The position numbers and the translations under genes are program-made. The notes beneath the pieces are model-generated. The model worked only from the letters and a program-made list of their open reading frames with translations. It was not told the origin of the DNA and did no database searches. Positions 1 through 11,666 of a stretch of 64,000 nt of DNA are shown piece after piece (position 1 is the stretch's first letter; every line of letters starts with the position of its first letter). Source of the DNA: Janthinobacterium sp. 344 (GTDB lineage Bacteria; Pseudomonadota; Gammaproteobacteria; Burkholderiales; Burkholderiaceae_D); assembly GCF_900112025.1 (NCBI RefSeq), contig NZ_FOKL01000006.1, forward strand, positions 231,199 to 295,198, read 5' to 3'.

Positions 1-237
1 AGACCGTCAGCTGACCACTTTTTTCGCTTGCGGCTCGCTTGGCGCCAGCCAGGCCTGCCCGGGCGACAACGACAGTGCCAGTGATACGGGCGGCAAAGGC
101 CAGGACGCCAGCCGCCGGATGCAAAAACGGCTGCGCTTCGTCGAGACCGTCAGCTGACCACTTTTTTCGCTTGCGGCTCGCTCGGCGCCAGCCGCCGGAC
201 GCAAAAACGGCTGCGCTTCTTCAAGACCGTCAGCTGA
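1..237. repeat. Imperfect tandem/direct duplication downstream of the HD-GYP gene
   Basis: Bases 1-50 recur at 144-193 with one or two changes, and 111-157 recur at 191-237, a period of 80 bp. The short block AGACCGTCAGCTGA occurs three times (1, 144 and 224). The last copy contains the stop codon of the response-regulator gene that ends at 230, so the duplicated DNA includes the 3' edge of that gene. On the minus strand each unit can form a CAGCCG/CGGCTG hairpin with a T-rich loop, so it may act as a terminator. I see no gene in this stretch. The left edge is cut by the window. Confidence 0.7.
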
Positions 238-1387
238 TGTTTGCGGCGAACGGCGCGATCTGCCGCTGCTTGTCGGCGATTTCGCACACGCCGTCGGCGT
301 AGCGGTTCGAGATGGCGACGAACTGGTCCTGGATCTCCAGAAAGGCGTCGACGATCTCGGCGTCGAAGTGCGTGCCGCGCCCTTCGCTGATGATCTGCAC
401 GGCCTGCGCGTGGCCCATGCCCTGCTTGTAGATGCGCCGGCTGATCAGGGCGTCGTACACGTCGGCCAGCGCCATCAGGCGCGCGGAGATCGGGATCGCC
501 TCGCCGGCCAGGCCTTGCGGATAGCCCGTGCCATCCCATTTTTCATGGTGGCTGTAGGCGATCTCCTTGGCATATTTCAGGAAATCGACTTCGATGCCCA
601 GCTCGTGCTCGGCTGCCAGGATGGCGTCGCGCCCCAGGGTAGTATGCGTTTTCATGATGGCCATTTCATGCGGCTCGAAACGGCCCGGCTTGAGCAGGAT
701 ATGGTCGGGAATGCCCACCTTGCCGATGTCGTGCAGTGGCGCCGTCTTGAACAGCAGTTCGATATTCTTGTCCGTCAAAAAAGCGCGGAAGCGGGGCAGG
801 TGGCGCACTTTTTCCGCCAGCGCCTTCAGGTAATGCGAGGTGCGGCGGATATGGTTGCCCGTCTCGCTGTCGCGCGTCTCGGCCAGCGACGCCATGGCGT
901 GGATGGTGACGTCCTGCAGCGCCTTGACCTCCTGCACGCGGCGCTCCACCTCCGTTTCCAGATACTGGTTCTGGTCGCGCAAAAAATCCTGCATCTGTTT
1001 CATCGCCAGCTGCGTCTTGATGCGCGCCAGCACGATGGGCGCGGAAATCGGCTTGGTGATGTAATCGACGGCGCCCAGCGCCAGGCCCAGCTGCTCGTCC
1101 GCCACTTCGCTCATGGCCGTGACAAAAATCACGGGAATGCCGGCCGTGGCGGGACTGGCCTTCAGCGCGCGGCAGACGTCGTAGCCGCTCATGCCCGGCA
1201 TCATGATGTCGAGCAGGATCAGGTCGGGCTGGTCGCCGCCGGCGGCGATCTTCAGGGCGCGCTCGCCATTGACGGCGATCTTGGTGCGGTACTCGTCTTC
1301 CAGCACGGCGCGCAGCAGGTCGATATTGTCCGGCGTATCGTCGACCACCAGAATGGTTGGCTTGCTTGCCGGCGCTCTCATGCCCAT
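230..1387 (-). CDS. Response regulator with HD-GYP c-di-GMP phosphodiesterase domain (RpfG-like)
   Basis: The 385-residue protein has an N-terminal receiver domain (about 10-125). It shows the acidic pair in VVDDTPDN, the phospho-acceptor Asp in LILLDIMMPG and the Lys in ITKPIS. A linker helix (about 130-160) leads to an HD-GYP domain (about 165-360) with HDIGKVGIPD and HHEKWDGTGYP, the metal- and substrate-binding motifs of c-di-GMP phosphodiesterases. It is cytoplasmic and probably lowers c-di-GMP when phosphorylated. It starts 25 bases after the stop of the hybrid kinase at 1413-4469, so the two are almost certainly one operon and a cognate pair. The family assignment is strong; the output process is unknown. 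Confidence 0.93.
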   Translation of the reverse strand: MGMRAPASKPTILVVDDTPDNIDLLRAVLEDEYRTKIAVNGERALKIAAGGDQPDLILLDIMMPGMSGYDVCRALKASPATAGIPVIFVTAMSEVADEQLGLALGAVDYITKPISAPIVLARIKTQLAMKQMQDFLRDQNQYLETEVERRVQEVKALQDVTIHAMASLAETRDSETGNHIRRTSHYLKALAEKVRHLPRFRAFLTDKNIELLFKTAPLHDIGKVGIPDHILLKPGRFEPHEMAIMKTHTTLGRDAILAAEHELGIEVDFLKYAKEIAYSHHEKWDGTGYPQGLAGEAIPISARLMALADVYDALISRRIYKQGMGHAQAVQIISEGRGTHFDAEIVDAFLEIQDQFVAISNRYADGVCEIADKQRQIAPFAANIS

Positions 1388-1412
1388 CTCTCGCTCCGCA
1401 TAGTTATCCTTG

Positions 1413-4469
<3,057 letters not shown>

Positions 4470-4565
4470 GACAGTTTCCTATAAGAAATTCTTAAAAACG
4501 GCAGTCTGACCGTATTCCCCTACAAAATGCAAGGTCTTTTGCAAAGGAATGGCACGCCGACAGGC

Positions 4566-4769
4566 TTATTTGGCCGCTGTTGGCGCCGCGACAGGGGGTG
4601 TCAAGCTGGCGATGTGGGCTTGCAGGCAGGCCGGGCACCAGCAGCCCGCGGCAACGTTGCCGGGCATGGGAACGGCCGGCGGCAGGGCCACGCACCAGCA
4701 TGGCTCACTGGCGTTCGGCTCAAGCTGGCCGCACTGGAAGGTGGCGCCGCAACGGCTGCACTGGCTCAT
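4566..4769 (-). CDS. Small cysteine-rich CWC-family protein
   Basis: This 67-residue protein has the pattern CSRCG, FQCG, CWCVALPP and CWCPACL. That is the layout of the cysteine-rich CWC family of small putative zinc-binding proteins. The eight cysteines fall in pairs, and the C-terminus is an Ala/Pro-rich tail. It is encoded alone, upstream of and on the same strand as the kinase, about 100 bases from the kinase start. The role of the family is not known to me. The regular cysteine pattern and family match make a real gene likely despite its size. Confidence 0.7.
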   Translation of the reverse strand: MSQCSRCGATFQCGQLEPNASEPCWCVALPPAVPMPGNVAAGCWCPACLQAHIASLTPPVAAPTAAK

Positions 4770-4906
4770 GGCTGTAAGTGAATTGGCAAGTATGTGACGC
4801 GCTGCATGAATGCACGACGCACATGTAACTGGCGGTAAAAGGGCTGGCTGGCGGACATATCGGGCCAGACTATAGGATCATCAGGGAAAATACAACAAGA
4901 TCGCCC

Positions 4907-4912
4907 TATAAT
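4907..4912 (+). promoter_or_regulatory. Probable -10 element of the argB promoter
   Basis: A perfect TATAAT lies 58 bases before the argB ATG in an otherwise gene-free, relatively AT-rich stretch (4770-4970). I see no good -35 at 17 bases, so the promoter may be activator-dependent or of the extended type. Confidence 0.4.
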
Positions 4913-4970
4913 GCCTCCAGGATTTTCTTCTTCCCTGTAAAATCGCACAAATCTATTTTCCGGACTCGCC

Positions 4971-5894
4971 ATGAATCAACTAGCTAACTTGAACCTGGAC
5001 ATGAATGACGACTTGACGGCGGTGTCGCCGCAAATCAAGGCGCAGATTCTGGCCGAGGCCCTGCCCTACATCCGTAATTTCCACGGCAAGACCATCGTCA
5101 TCAAATACGGTGGCAATGCCATGACGGACGAGCGCCTGAAGCACGGCTTCGCGCGCGACGTCATCCTGCTCAAGCTGGTCGGCATGAACCCGGTCGTGGT
5201 CCACGGCGGCGGACCGCAAATCGACAACGCGCTGAAAAAAATCGGCAAGCAAGGCACCTTCGTGCAAGGCATGCGCATCACCGACGAAGAAACCATGGAA
5301 GTGGTGGAGTGGGTGCTGGGCGGCGAAGTGCAGCAGGATATCGTCATGCTGATCAACCATTACGGCGGCCAGGCCGTGGGCCTGACGGGCAAGGATGGCG
5401 GCTTGATCCGCGCGCGCAAGATGCAGATGCCGGACCGCGAGCATCCGGGCGAATTCCTCGACATCGGTTTCGTCGGCGAGATCGACGCGATCAACCCGGC
5501 CGTCGTCAAGGCGCTGCAGGACGACGCCTTCATTCCCATCATTTCGCCGATCGGTTTCGGCCAGGATGGCCAGGCCTACAACATCAACGCCGACGTCGTG
5601 GCGGGCAAGATCGCGGAAATCCTGAAGGCGGAAAAGCTGATCATGATGACCAACATCGCCGGCGTCCAGGACAAGCAGGGCAACCTGGTGACCGACCTGT
5701 CGGCACGCGAAATCGACGAGATGTTCGCCGATGGCACGATCTCGGGCGGCATGCTGCCGAAGATCTCGTCCGCGCTCGACGCCGCCAAGTCCGGCGTGAA
5801 CACGGTGCACATCATCGATGGCCGCATCGAACACTCATTATTGCTGGAAGTGTTGACCGAGCAAGCTTTTGGTACTATGATCCGTTCGCACTAA
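4971..5894 (+). CDS. argB: Acetylglutamate kinase (arginine biosynthesis)
   Basis: This 307-residue amino-acid-kinase-fold enzyme phosphorylates N-acetyl-L-glutamate, the second step of arginine synthesis in the cytoplasm. Visible family motifs are the nucleotide-binding VIKYGGNAM near residue 45, the substrate loop [10 protein letters not shown] and the C-terminal [18 protein letters not shown]. The last is typical of the regulatory region of arginine-sensitive enzymes. The N-terminal extension of about 25 residues before the kinase core is also typical of the arginine-inhibited, hexameric class, which is inference. Length is normal. The gene is followed by a hairpin, then tRNA-Thr, and a good sigma-70 promoter lies inside its last codons. 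Confidence 0.97.
   Translation: MNQLANLNLDMNDDLTAVSPQIKAQILAEALPYIRNFHGKTIVIKYGGNAMTDERLKHGFARDVILLKLVGMNPVVVHGGGPQIDNALKKIGKQGTFVQGMRITDEETMEVVEWVLGGEVQQDIVMLINHYGGQAVGLTGKDGGLIRARKMQMPDREHPGEFLDIGFVGEIDAINPAVVKALQDDAFIPIISPIGFGQDGQAYNINADVVAGKIAEILKAEKLIMMTNIAGVQDKQGNLVTDLSAREIDEMFADGTISGGMLPKISSALDAAKSGVNTVHIIDGRIEHSLLLEVLTEQAFGTMIRSH
5853..5881 (+). promoter_or_regulatory. Sigma-70 promoter inside the end of argB, probably for tRNA-Thr
   Basis: TTGACC, a 17-base spacer and TATGAT match the sigma-70 consensus at 9 of 12 positions. The elements lie within the last codons of argB. Transcription would start near 5888 and run into the tRNA at 5960. Confidence 0.55.
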
Positions 5895-5926
5895 AAAAAT
5901 CGCAATGCATCACAGCGAGTAGTCTG

Positions 5927-5958
5927 GCGGCGCAGATCACCTGGCGCCGCTTTTAATT
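5927..5958 (+). terminator. GC hairpin with T-rich tail after argB, abutting tRNA-Thr
   Basis: GCGGCGC (5927-5933) pairs perfectly with GCGCCGC (5944-5950) across a 10-base loop, and TTTTAATTT follows. It has the form of an intrinsic terminator for argB, yet it ends one base before the tRNA. It must therefore be leaky, or serve instead as a leader structure removed during tRNA 5' processing. Confidence 0.55.
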
Positions 5959-5959
5959 T

Positions 5960-6034
<75 letters not shown>

Positions 6035-6177
6035 GTATCCTTTCCCCGCAGCTGTCAAAATGTCCATGGCGGCGTTGTCCTTCCTCGCCGTACTTGCGTA
6101 CTGTCTTCGTCAGTCCGCCTTGCCCTGAACATTTTTCCATCTGCTCGGCTATCCGTCGCCCGCATCTCCTCCGCGTT

Positions 6178-7086
6178 TCAATACACCCGCTCGACCTTCA
6201 AGCCCTTCTGACGCAATAAATCCGGCACGCTTTTCGTTCCCACCAGGTGCAGCACGCCGATGGCGGCCAGGCTGGACTTTTCGCGCGCCAGCAGTTGGGC
6301 GATGCCGTCGGCCAGGGCCGGGTTGCGGCCGTCCAGCAATACCTTTTGCACGAACTGCGCGGCGAACGAGGGGTCTGTCGCCGCCTTGGCGGCCAGCCTG
6401 TCGAAGGCGGCCGCGTCGGCCGTGCGCCAGGCGTCGGCGATCTCGCGCGCTTCCTGGCTTTGCTCCTGGTCCTCGATCGAGGCCACGCCGTCTTCCAGGA
6501 AGCGGCATTGGTCGGCCGGCGTCATGGCGCCGAACAGCGCCATCTGGCTTTCCATCGATTCGAGTTCCACCACGGGGATCTTGCGCGCCCTGGCCTGCTG
6601 CGACAGATAATTGTCCACCGCCAGGTCCGAGCGGTAGCCGAGGGTGGAGAATTCGCCGATGGCCAGCACGCTGGCCAGCATCCACGGCTTCATCGGCGCC
6701 ACGGCTTCCGGCGCGATGCCGTATTTTTGCAACAGCGGCGCCAGGCGCGGCGCCAAGGCCTGGCGGCAGTCGGCGGGCGCCTTGCTGCCCGGCGCCTCCA
6801 TGCCATATTTCAGCACGGCGCTGATGGCGGTGCGCGGATCGGCGCCAGGATCGATCTCCAGCGCCAGCGCGCCGGCGCCTGCCAATGCCTGCGCCACCGT
6901 CGGCTCGAGCGGATAGAAGTCGGGCGCGCCGACATGGATGGTGCCGAACAAATACAGGGTATGACTGGCGTCCTGCACCTTGAACAGCGCACCGCGGTTT
7001 TGCGCCACGGGCGGCGCTTCGGCGCGGGCCGCCTGCAACGGCAGCAAGAATAATCCGCAAAACATCACTATAATCTGGCGTCGCAT
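6178..7086 (-). CDS. TraB/GumN family exported protein
   Basis: The protein has the TraB/GumN signature LYLFGTIHVGAPDFYPLEP near the N-terminus and a C-terminal AIGVLHLVG, the two His-containing blocks of this family. Some relatives act as metal-dependent proteases, but no activity is assigned here. A signal peptide (MRRQIIVMFCGLFLLPLQAA) points to export to the periplasm. I chose the start at 7086 because AGGAAAACC sits directly before that ATG. An upstream in-frame ATG at 7113 would add nine residues but lacks a ribosome site. It is divergent from the nucleotidase gene at 7132, with 45 bases between. Confidence 0.82.
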   Translation of the reverse strand: MRRQIIVMFCGLFLLPLQAARAEAPPVAQNRGALFKVQDASHTLYLFGTIHVGAPDFYPLEPTVAQALAGAGALALEIDPGADPRTAISAVLKYGMEAPGSKAPADCRQALAPRLAPLLQKYGIAPEAVAPMKPWMLASVLAIGEFSTLGYRSDLAVDNYLSQQARARKIPVVELESMESQMALFGAMTPADQCRFLEDGVASIEDQEQSQEAREIADAWRTADAAAFDRLAAKAATDPSFAAQFVQKVLLDGRNPALADGIAQLLAREKSSLAAIGVLHLVGTKSVPDLLRQKGLKVERVY

Positions 7087-7131
7087 GGTTTTCCTGATTG
7101 TTGAATTTTTCATCTTTGCTTAAAGACTCCT

Positions 7132-7866
7132 GTGCCTGTGTCCCATCTTAACCGCTCGTCGCCGGTCTGGCTGTTTGACCTCGACAACACGCTGCACAAT
7201 GCCTCGCACGCCATCTTCCCCACCATCACGGCCAATATGAATACCTATATTGCCCGCGTGCTGGGCGACGGCGTGACGCCGGCCGACGACGCCATCGTCA
7301 ATGCGGCGCGCGCGGCCTACTGGCGCCGCTATGGCGCCACCTTGCTGGGCATGGTCAAGCACCATCAGGTGCAGGCCGCGCATTTTCTGCACGAGACGCA
7401 CGCGTTCGACGATTTGCGCGCCATGATACGCGCCGAGCGGGGACTGGGGGCTTTACTCAAGCGCCTGCCTGGCCGTAAAATTTTACTCACCAACGCGCCG
7501 CTGCGCTATTCGAGCGACGTGATGCGCCACCTGGGACTGCGCCAGCACTTTTCACACCACATCGCGATCGAGGCGATGCGGGTGCACCGCCAGCTGCGGC
7601 CCAAGCCATCGACACTGATGCTGCGCAAACTGATGCGCAAGCATCGCATCCGGCCCGGCCGCTGCATCCTGGTGGAAGATACCCTGGCCAACCTGAAGGG
7701 CGCAAAAAAGCTGGGGTTGCGCACGGCCTGGGTCACGCAATACCTGAAAATGGCCGATCCGATCGGCGTGGCAAAACTGCCCAAGGCGTTAAATCGCCCC
7801 GCTTACGTCGATGTCAAAGTAAAATCTGTCCGGCATTTGGCACGCCGCCTTCACCGCCTGCGTTGA
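7132..7866 (+). CDS. Pyrimidine 5'-nucleotidase, HAD superfamily
   Basis: The 244-residue protein shows the HAD motif I DLDNTLHNA, motif II with LLTNAP, and motif III/IV in RPGRCILVEDTLANLKGAKKLG. It resembles the SDT1-type pyrimidine 5'-nucleotidases that are commonly found next to slmA and argB in betaproteobacteria. It should dephosphorylate pyrimidine nucleotides in the cytoplasm. The start is a GTG (7132); a second GTG two codons on is equally possible, and neither has a strong ribosome site. The C-terminus is rich in Arg/Lys. slmA follows 103 bases downstream on the same strand. Confidence 0.85.
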   Translation: MPVSHLNRSSPVWLFDLDNTLHNASHAIFPTITANMNTYIARVLGDGVTPADDAIVNAARAAYWRRYGATLLGMVKHHQVQAAHFLHETHAFDDLRAMIRAERGLGALLKRLPGRKILLTNAPLRYSSDVMRHLGLRQHFSHHIAIEAMRVHRQLRPKPSTLMLRKLMRKHRIRPGRCILVEDTLANLKGAKKLGLRTAWVTQYLKMADPIGVAKLPKALNRPAYVDVKVKSVRHLARRLHRLR

Positions 7867-7969
7867 AGGGGAACTCTTGGGCCTCCGCTTGACAGCGGAA
7901 GCCGCACCGCTAGCGGCGGTGACGGAATTCTCCATCAAGGCAGCATTTTTTTTAACGACAAGAGAAAAT

Positions 7970-8545
7970 ATGGCAAGCACACCGCCGGGCCAACGCAGGC
8001 TACAAATTCTTCAGGCCCTCGCCGCAATGCTGGAGCAGCCGAAAGGCGAAAAGATCACCACCGCCGCACTGGCCGCCAGACTGGCCGTCTCGGAAGCGGC
8101 CCTGTACCGCCATTTCGCCAGCAAGGCGCAAATGTTCGAAGGGCTGATCGAATTCATCGAGTCGAGCGTTTTCGGCCTGATCAACCAGATCGCGGACAAG
8201 CACAGCGACGGCATGACGCAGACGCGCGACATCATCGGCATGCTGCTCAATTTCGCCATCAGCAATCCGGGCATGACGCGCGTGCTGATCGGCGACGCGC
8301 TGGTCAACGAGGACGAGCGCCTGCAGGTGCGCATGAACCAGTTCTACGACCGCGTGGAGCTGGCCCTCAAGCAGGCCTTGCGCGTGGCCGCGGCCGAAGG
8401 CCACGGCAAGGAAAGCGAAGTGGCGGCGCGCGCCACCCTGATCGTCAGCTTCGTCATCGGACGCTGGCACCGCTACGCCAAGAGCGGCTTCAAGATCAAT
8501 CCGTCCCAGGAAGCGGCGCTGCAAATCGCCATGCTGCTGGGATAA
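7970..8545 (+). CDS. slmA: Nucleoid occlusion factor SlmA (TetR family)
   Basis: This 191-residue TetR-type protein has an N-terminal helix-turn-helix (TTAALAARLAVSEAALYRHFASKAQMFEGLI), which matches the SlmA signature. SlmA binds specific DNA sites and blocks FtsZ ring assembly over the nucleoid. The reading frame is open from 7877, but I place the start at the ATG at 7970: AAGAG lies upstream and the preceding 31 residues do not look like the family. It stands between the nucleotidase and the pabB fusion on the same strand. The family is known from gammaproteobacteria; function in betaproteobacteria is inferred. Confidence 0.85.
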   Translation: MASTPPGQRRLQILQALAAMLEQPKGEKITTAALAARLAVSEAALYRHFASKAQMFEGLIEFIESSVFGLINQIADKHSDGMTQTRDIIGMLLNFAISNPGMTRVLIGDALVNEDERLQVRMNQFYDRVELALKQALRVAAAEGHGKESEVAARATLIVSFVIGRWHRYAKSGFKINPSQEAALQIAMLLG

Positions 8546-8566
8546 GTCACCGCCGTCGTTGTTCCC

Positions 8567-10405
8567 ATGCCTACCGACTGTTTCGCCCTGCTCGACGATG
8601 CCAGCTCCCCCGGCGCCGGTTCGCGCCTGTACACGGGCCTGGCGGCGGTCTTGCAGTGCACCGACGGGCAGGCATGGCCCGCCTTGCTGGATGGGCTGCA
8701 AGACGCCTTACATCGCGGCCAGCATGCCGTCAGCGTGTGCAGCTACGAACTGGGCGCGCACCTGCTGGCCATGCCGCCGCGCGCGGCCAGCCCTGACGCG
8801 CCGCCGCTGGCGCAGGTGCTGGTCTTTGAGCACTGCACCCTGCTGTCGCAAGACGAGGTGGCGCAGTGGCTGGCCAAGCACGCGCCAGCGACCGCTGCCC
8901 CGGCCGGCGTGGCCGGCATCGAAGCGAATGTCGACCAGGCAGAATTTACGCGCGCGCTGCACCGCATCCACGACTACATCCTGGCTGGTGACACCTACCA
9001 GGTCAACTATACGTATCGGCTGCGCTTCGATGCCTTCGGCTCGCCCCTGGCCCTGTATGCGCGGCTGCGCGCACGCCAGCCCGTGCCGTATGGCGCGCTG
9101 GTGATGCTGCCCGATGGCGGCGCCCTGCTGTCGCTGTCGCCCGAACTGTTCGTGCGCCATGCGCAGGGCGAACTGACGGCGCGCCCCATGAAAGGCACGG
9201 CGCCGGCCGCCCCGCCTGAACAAACGGACGAAAACGCGCGCCGCGCCGCCGCCCTGGCCAGCGACCCTAAAAACCGCGCGGAAAACCTGATGATCGTCGA
9301 CCTGCTGCGCAACGACATCGGCCGCATCGCCGTCACGGGCTCCGTCAAGGTACCGGCGCTGTTCCAGGTGACGCGCTACAGCAGCGTGCTGCAAATGACC
9401 TCCACCGTGCAGGCGCGCCTGCGCGACGATGCATCGCTGGCCGACATCTTCCACGCCCTGTATCCATGCGGGTCGATCACGGGCGCGCCAAAACGGCGCA
9501 CCATGGAAATCATCGCCGAGCTGGAGCCGGCGCCACGCGGCATCTACACGGGCGCCATCGGCTGGTTCGATCCGCCGGCCGCCGGCGCTGCCCATCCTGT
9601 GGGCGACTTCTGCATGTCCGTGCCAATCCGCACCCTGGCCTTGCAGCCGCCAGGCGCGAACGGCACCCGGCGCGGCGAGATGGGCGTGGGCGCCGGCATC
9701 GTCCTCGACAGCGATCCGCACGATGAATTCGCGGAATGCCAGCTCAAGGCGCGCTTCCTGACGGGCCTGACAAACGACTTCGAACTGTTCGAGACCCTGC
9801 ACGCCAGCCGTGCCGATGGCTGCCGCCAGCAGGAACGCCATTTGGCGCGCCTGGCCGCCTCCAGCGCCTACTTCGGTTTTGCCTGGGATGCGGACGCGGC
9901 CCGCGCGGCGCTATTGGCGGCATGCGCGGCACGCGCCGACGATGCGCCGTTCCGCCTGCGCCTGGCCCTGCGCCAGGATGGCCAGTTCAGCGTGCACAGC
10001 GGCGCCCTGAGCGCCTTGGCGGCCACCGTGCGCGTCATGCTGGCGGACGACGCCACCGTGGCGGACGACCTGTTCCTGCGCCACAAGAGCAGCGTGCGCA
10101 CGCGCTACGATGCGGCCTGGCGCACGGCCGAGGCGCAGGGCGCCTTCGACATGCTGTTCTTTAACGAGCGGGGAGAATTGACGGAGGGCGGGCGCAGCAA
10201 TGTCTTCGTGCGGCTCGATGGCCGCTGGCATACGCCGCCCCTGTCCTGCGGCCTGCTGCCCGGCGTGCAGCGCGCCGCCATGCTGGCCGATCCCGCCTGG
10301 AATGCACAGGAAACCATCATCACGCGCGCCATGCTGGCACGCGCCGAAGCCATCGTCGTGTGCAATGCGCTGCGCGGCGCGCTGCCGGCCGTGCTGATGA
10401 CTTAA
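8567..10405 (+). CDS. pabB: Aminodeoxychorismate synthase component I fused to aminodeoxychorismate lyase
   Basis: This 612-residue bifunctional protein makes p-aminobenzoate for folate. Residues about 1-400 are a chorismate-binding domain with the motifs RPMKGTAP, NRAENLMIVDLLRNDIG and GSITGAPKRRTMEII. Residues about 400-612 are a PLP-dependent class IV aminotransferase domain (PabC-like). Its putative Schiff-base Lys lies in RHKSSVRTRYD, and NERGELTEGGRSNVF follows. No glutamine amidotransferase (PabA) is encoded in the window, so that subunit must be elsewhere. The stop codon overlaps that of the convergent DUF1428 gene by four bases (TTAA). Confidence 0.93.
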   Translation: MPTDCFALLDDASSPGAGSRLYTGLAAVLQCTDGQAWPALLDGLQDALHRGQHAVSVCSYELGAHLLAMPPRAASPDAPPLAQVLVFEHCTLLSQDEVAQWLAKHAPATAAPAGVAGIEANVDQAEFTRALHRIHDYILAGDTYQVNYTYRLRFDAFGSPLALYARLRARQPVPYGALVMLPDGGALLSLSPELFVRHAQGELTARPMKGTAPAAPPEQTDENARRAAALASDPKNRAENLMIVDLLRNDIGRIAVTGSVKVPALFQVTRYSSVLQMTSTVQARLRDDASLADIFHALYPCGSITGAPKRRTMEIIAELEPAPRGIYTGAIGWFDPPAAGAAHPVGDFCMSVPIRTLALQPPGANGTRRGEMGVGAGIVLDSDPHDEFAECQLKARFLTGLTNDFELFETLHASRADGCRQQERHLARLAASSAYFGFAWDADAARAALLAACAARADDAPFRLRLALRQDGQFSVHSGALSALAATVRVMLADDATVADDLFLRHKSSVRTRYDAAWRTAEAQGAFDMLFFNERGELTEGGRSNVFVRLDGRWHTPPLSCGLLPGVQRAAMLADPAWNAQETIITRAMLARAEAIVVCNALRGALPAVLMT

Positions 10406-10761
10406 ATATCTATCCGCATGTCATAGCCGCCATAGATCATGCGCTTGCCATCGAACGGCAATTTTGCCGGGTCCATCATGTCTGCCAGGCGCGGATCCTT
10501 CATGACCTTGTCGTTGATCTCGTCGCGCTTGGCGCGCGATTCATAGACGATCCAGGAAAACACCACCACTTCGCCATCCTGCAAGTCCACCGCCTGCGGG
10601 AACGAGGTCAGCTTGCCGGGCTTGACGTCGTCGCCCACGCATTCACGAAATTCCAGCGCGCCATATTCGCGCCAGACGGCGCCGCAACTGCGCGACATGG
10701 CCAGATAGTCATCGAGCTTGGCTTTCGGCACGGGCACCACAAATCCATCGACATACGCCAT
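10402..10761 (-). CDS. DUF1428 domain protein
   Basis: A 119-residue protein beginning MAYVDGFVVPVPK, the usual start of the DUF1428 family, which has a dimeric alpha-beta barrel (ferredoxin-like) fold and no established function. It also has the conserved ending MIYGGYDMRIDI. I placed the start at 10761 because AAGGAGATCATC precedes that ATG; an upstream in-frame ATG at 10830 lacks such a signal. It is convergent with the pabB fusion and shares four bases with it. Confidence 0.85.
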   Translation of the reverse strand: MAYVDGFVVPVPKAKLDDYLAMSRSCGAVWREYGALEFRECVGDDVKPGKLTSFPQAVDLQDGEVVVFSWIVYESRAKRDEINDKVMKDPRLADMMDPAKLPFDGKRMIYGGYDMRIDI

Positions 10762-10853
10762 GATGATCTCCTTGATGGTTGTTTTGACAAATTTTCTGAC
10801 AAACGCGAACCACCAGCTTAGGACAAGCATGGCAAGACGACAAGCACGGCATT

Positions 10854-10882
10854 AAAAAAAAAGCAGGCTTGCAAGCCTGCTT
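10854..10882 (-). terminator. Intrinsic terminator of the glutathione peroxidase gene
   Basis: A perfect 22-bp palindrome, AAGCAGGCTTGCAAGCCTGC plus TT (10861-10882), is followed on the minus strand by a run of nine Ts. It lies just after the stop codon of the minus-strand gene at 10888. Confidence 0.85.
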
Positions 10883-10887
10883 CTGTT

Positions 10888-11484
10888 TTACATCGCCAGC
10901 GCCTTTTCCACCGCGCCGACCAGTTTCTTGTCGTCCGGCGTCACCTTGCTGGGGAAGCTGTCCACGACCTTGCCGTGGCGGTCGATCAGGTATTTATGGA
11001 AATTCCAGGCCGGCGTCTTGCCCGTCTGCTTGATCAAGTCCACGTACAGCGGGTTCGGCGCAGGGCCGGACACCACCGATTTGGCGAACATGGGGAACTT
11101 CACGCCATAGGTGTTGTAGCAAAAATCGGCGATTTCCTTGCTGTTGCCCGGCTCCTGCTTGCCGAAATCGTTCGACGGGAAGCCCAGCACCACCAGGCCC
11201 TTGCTGCCGTACTTGGCGTACAGCGCTTCCAGCCCCTCGTATTGGTTGGTAAAACCACAGTAGCTGGCCGTATTGACCACCAGCACGACCTTGCCCGCGT
11301 ACTGGCACAGGTTTTGCGGCGTCTCGTCCTGCAGGCGGTTGAAGGTCTGCTTCAGAATGGCGGGACAGGCCGCCGGCGTGGCGGCGGCAGCGGGGGCGGC
11401 TTCGGCGGCATGGGCCGGCACGGCCAGGCTGGCACTGGCGGCAAGGGTGGTCAGCGCGAACAGCTGGGCAAGAGTCTTGGACAT
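10888..11484 (-). CDS. Exported glutathione peroxidase family protein (Cys type)
   Basis: The 198-residue protein starts with a signal peptide (MSKTLAQLFALTTLAASASL, cleaved near AHA-AEA), so it acts in the periplasm. The mature part is a thioredoxin-fold peroxidase: NTASYCGFTNQ carries the peroxidatic Cys in place of selenocysteine, and GFPSNDFGKQEPGN and WNFHKYLIDRHG supply the conserved Gln and Trp/Asn. It should reduce hydroperoxides, more likely with thioredoxin-type donors than with glutathione. An ATG four codons upstream (11496) is an alternative start. A strong terminator follows. Confidence 0.9.
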   Translation of the reverse strand: MSKTLAQLFALTTLAASASLAVPAHAAEAAPAAAATPAACPAILKQTFNRLQDETPQNLCQYAGKVVLVVNTASYCGFTNQYEGLEALYAKYGSKGLVVLGFPSNDFGKQEPGNSKEIADFCYNTYGVKFPMFAKSVVSGPAPNPLYVDLIKQTGKTPAWNFHKYLIDRHGKVVDSFPSKVTPDDKKLVGAVEKALAM

Positions 11485-11666
11485 GAAAGGCACCATGGTC
11501 GAAAAGGAAAAAAACCATTCTATGCCAAACGCCGCCAGCGCGTATGCGAACGACAACGACAGCGATTGCTTGAGCGACATCAAGGACGGTGCAGTACTTG
11601 CCCAGCGCACAGTTTTTTTACCTATGCTCGGCCTTCCTGCCCCTTTCCTTGTCCTGTGGAGTTGCC

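Noticed and set aside
6035..6177. A short protein or small RNA between tRNA-Thr and the TraB gene
   Set aside because: The open frames are short, lack ribosome sites and have no recognisable motif; no promoter/terminator pair for a small RNA was seen.
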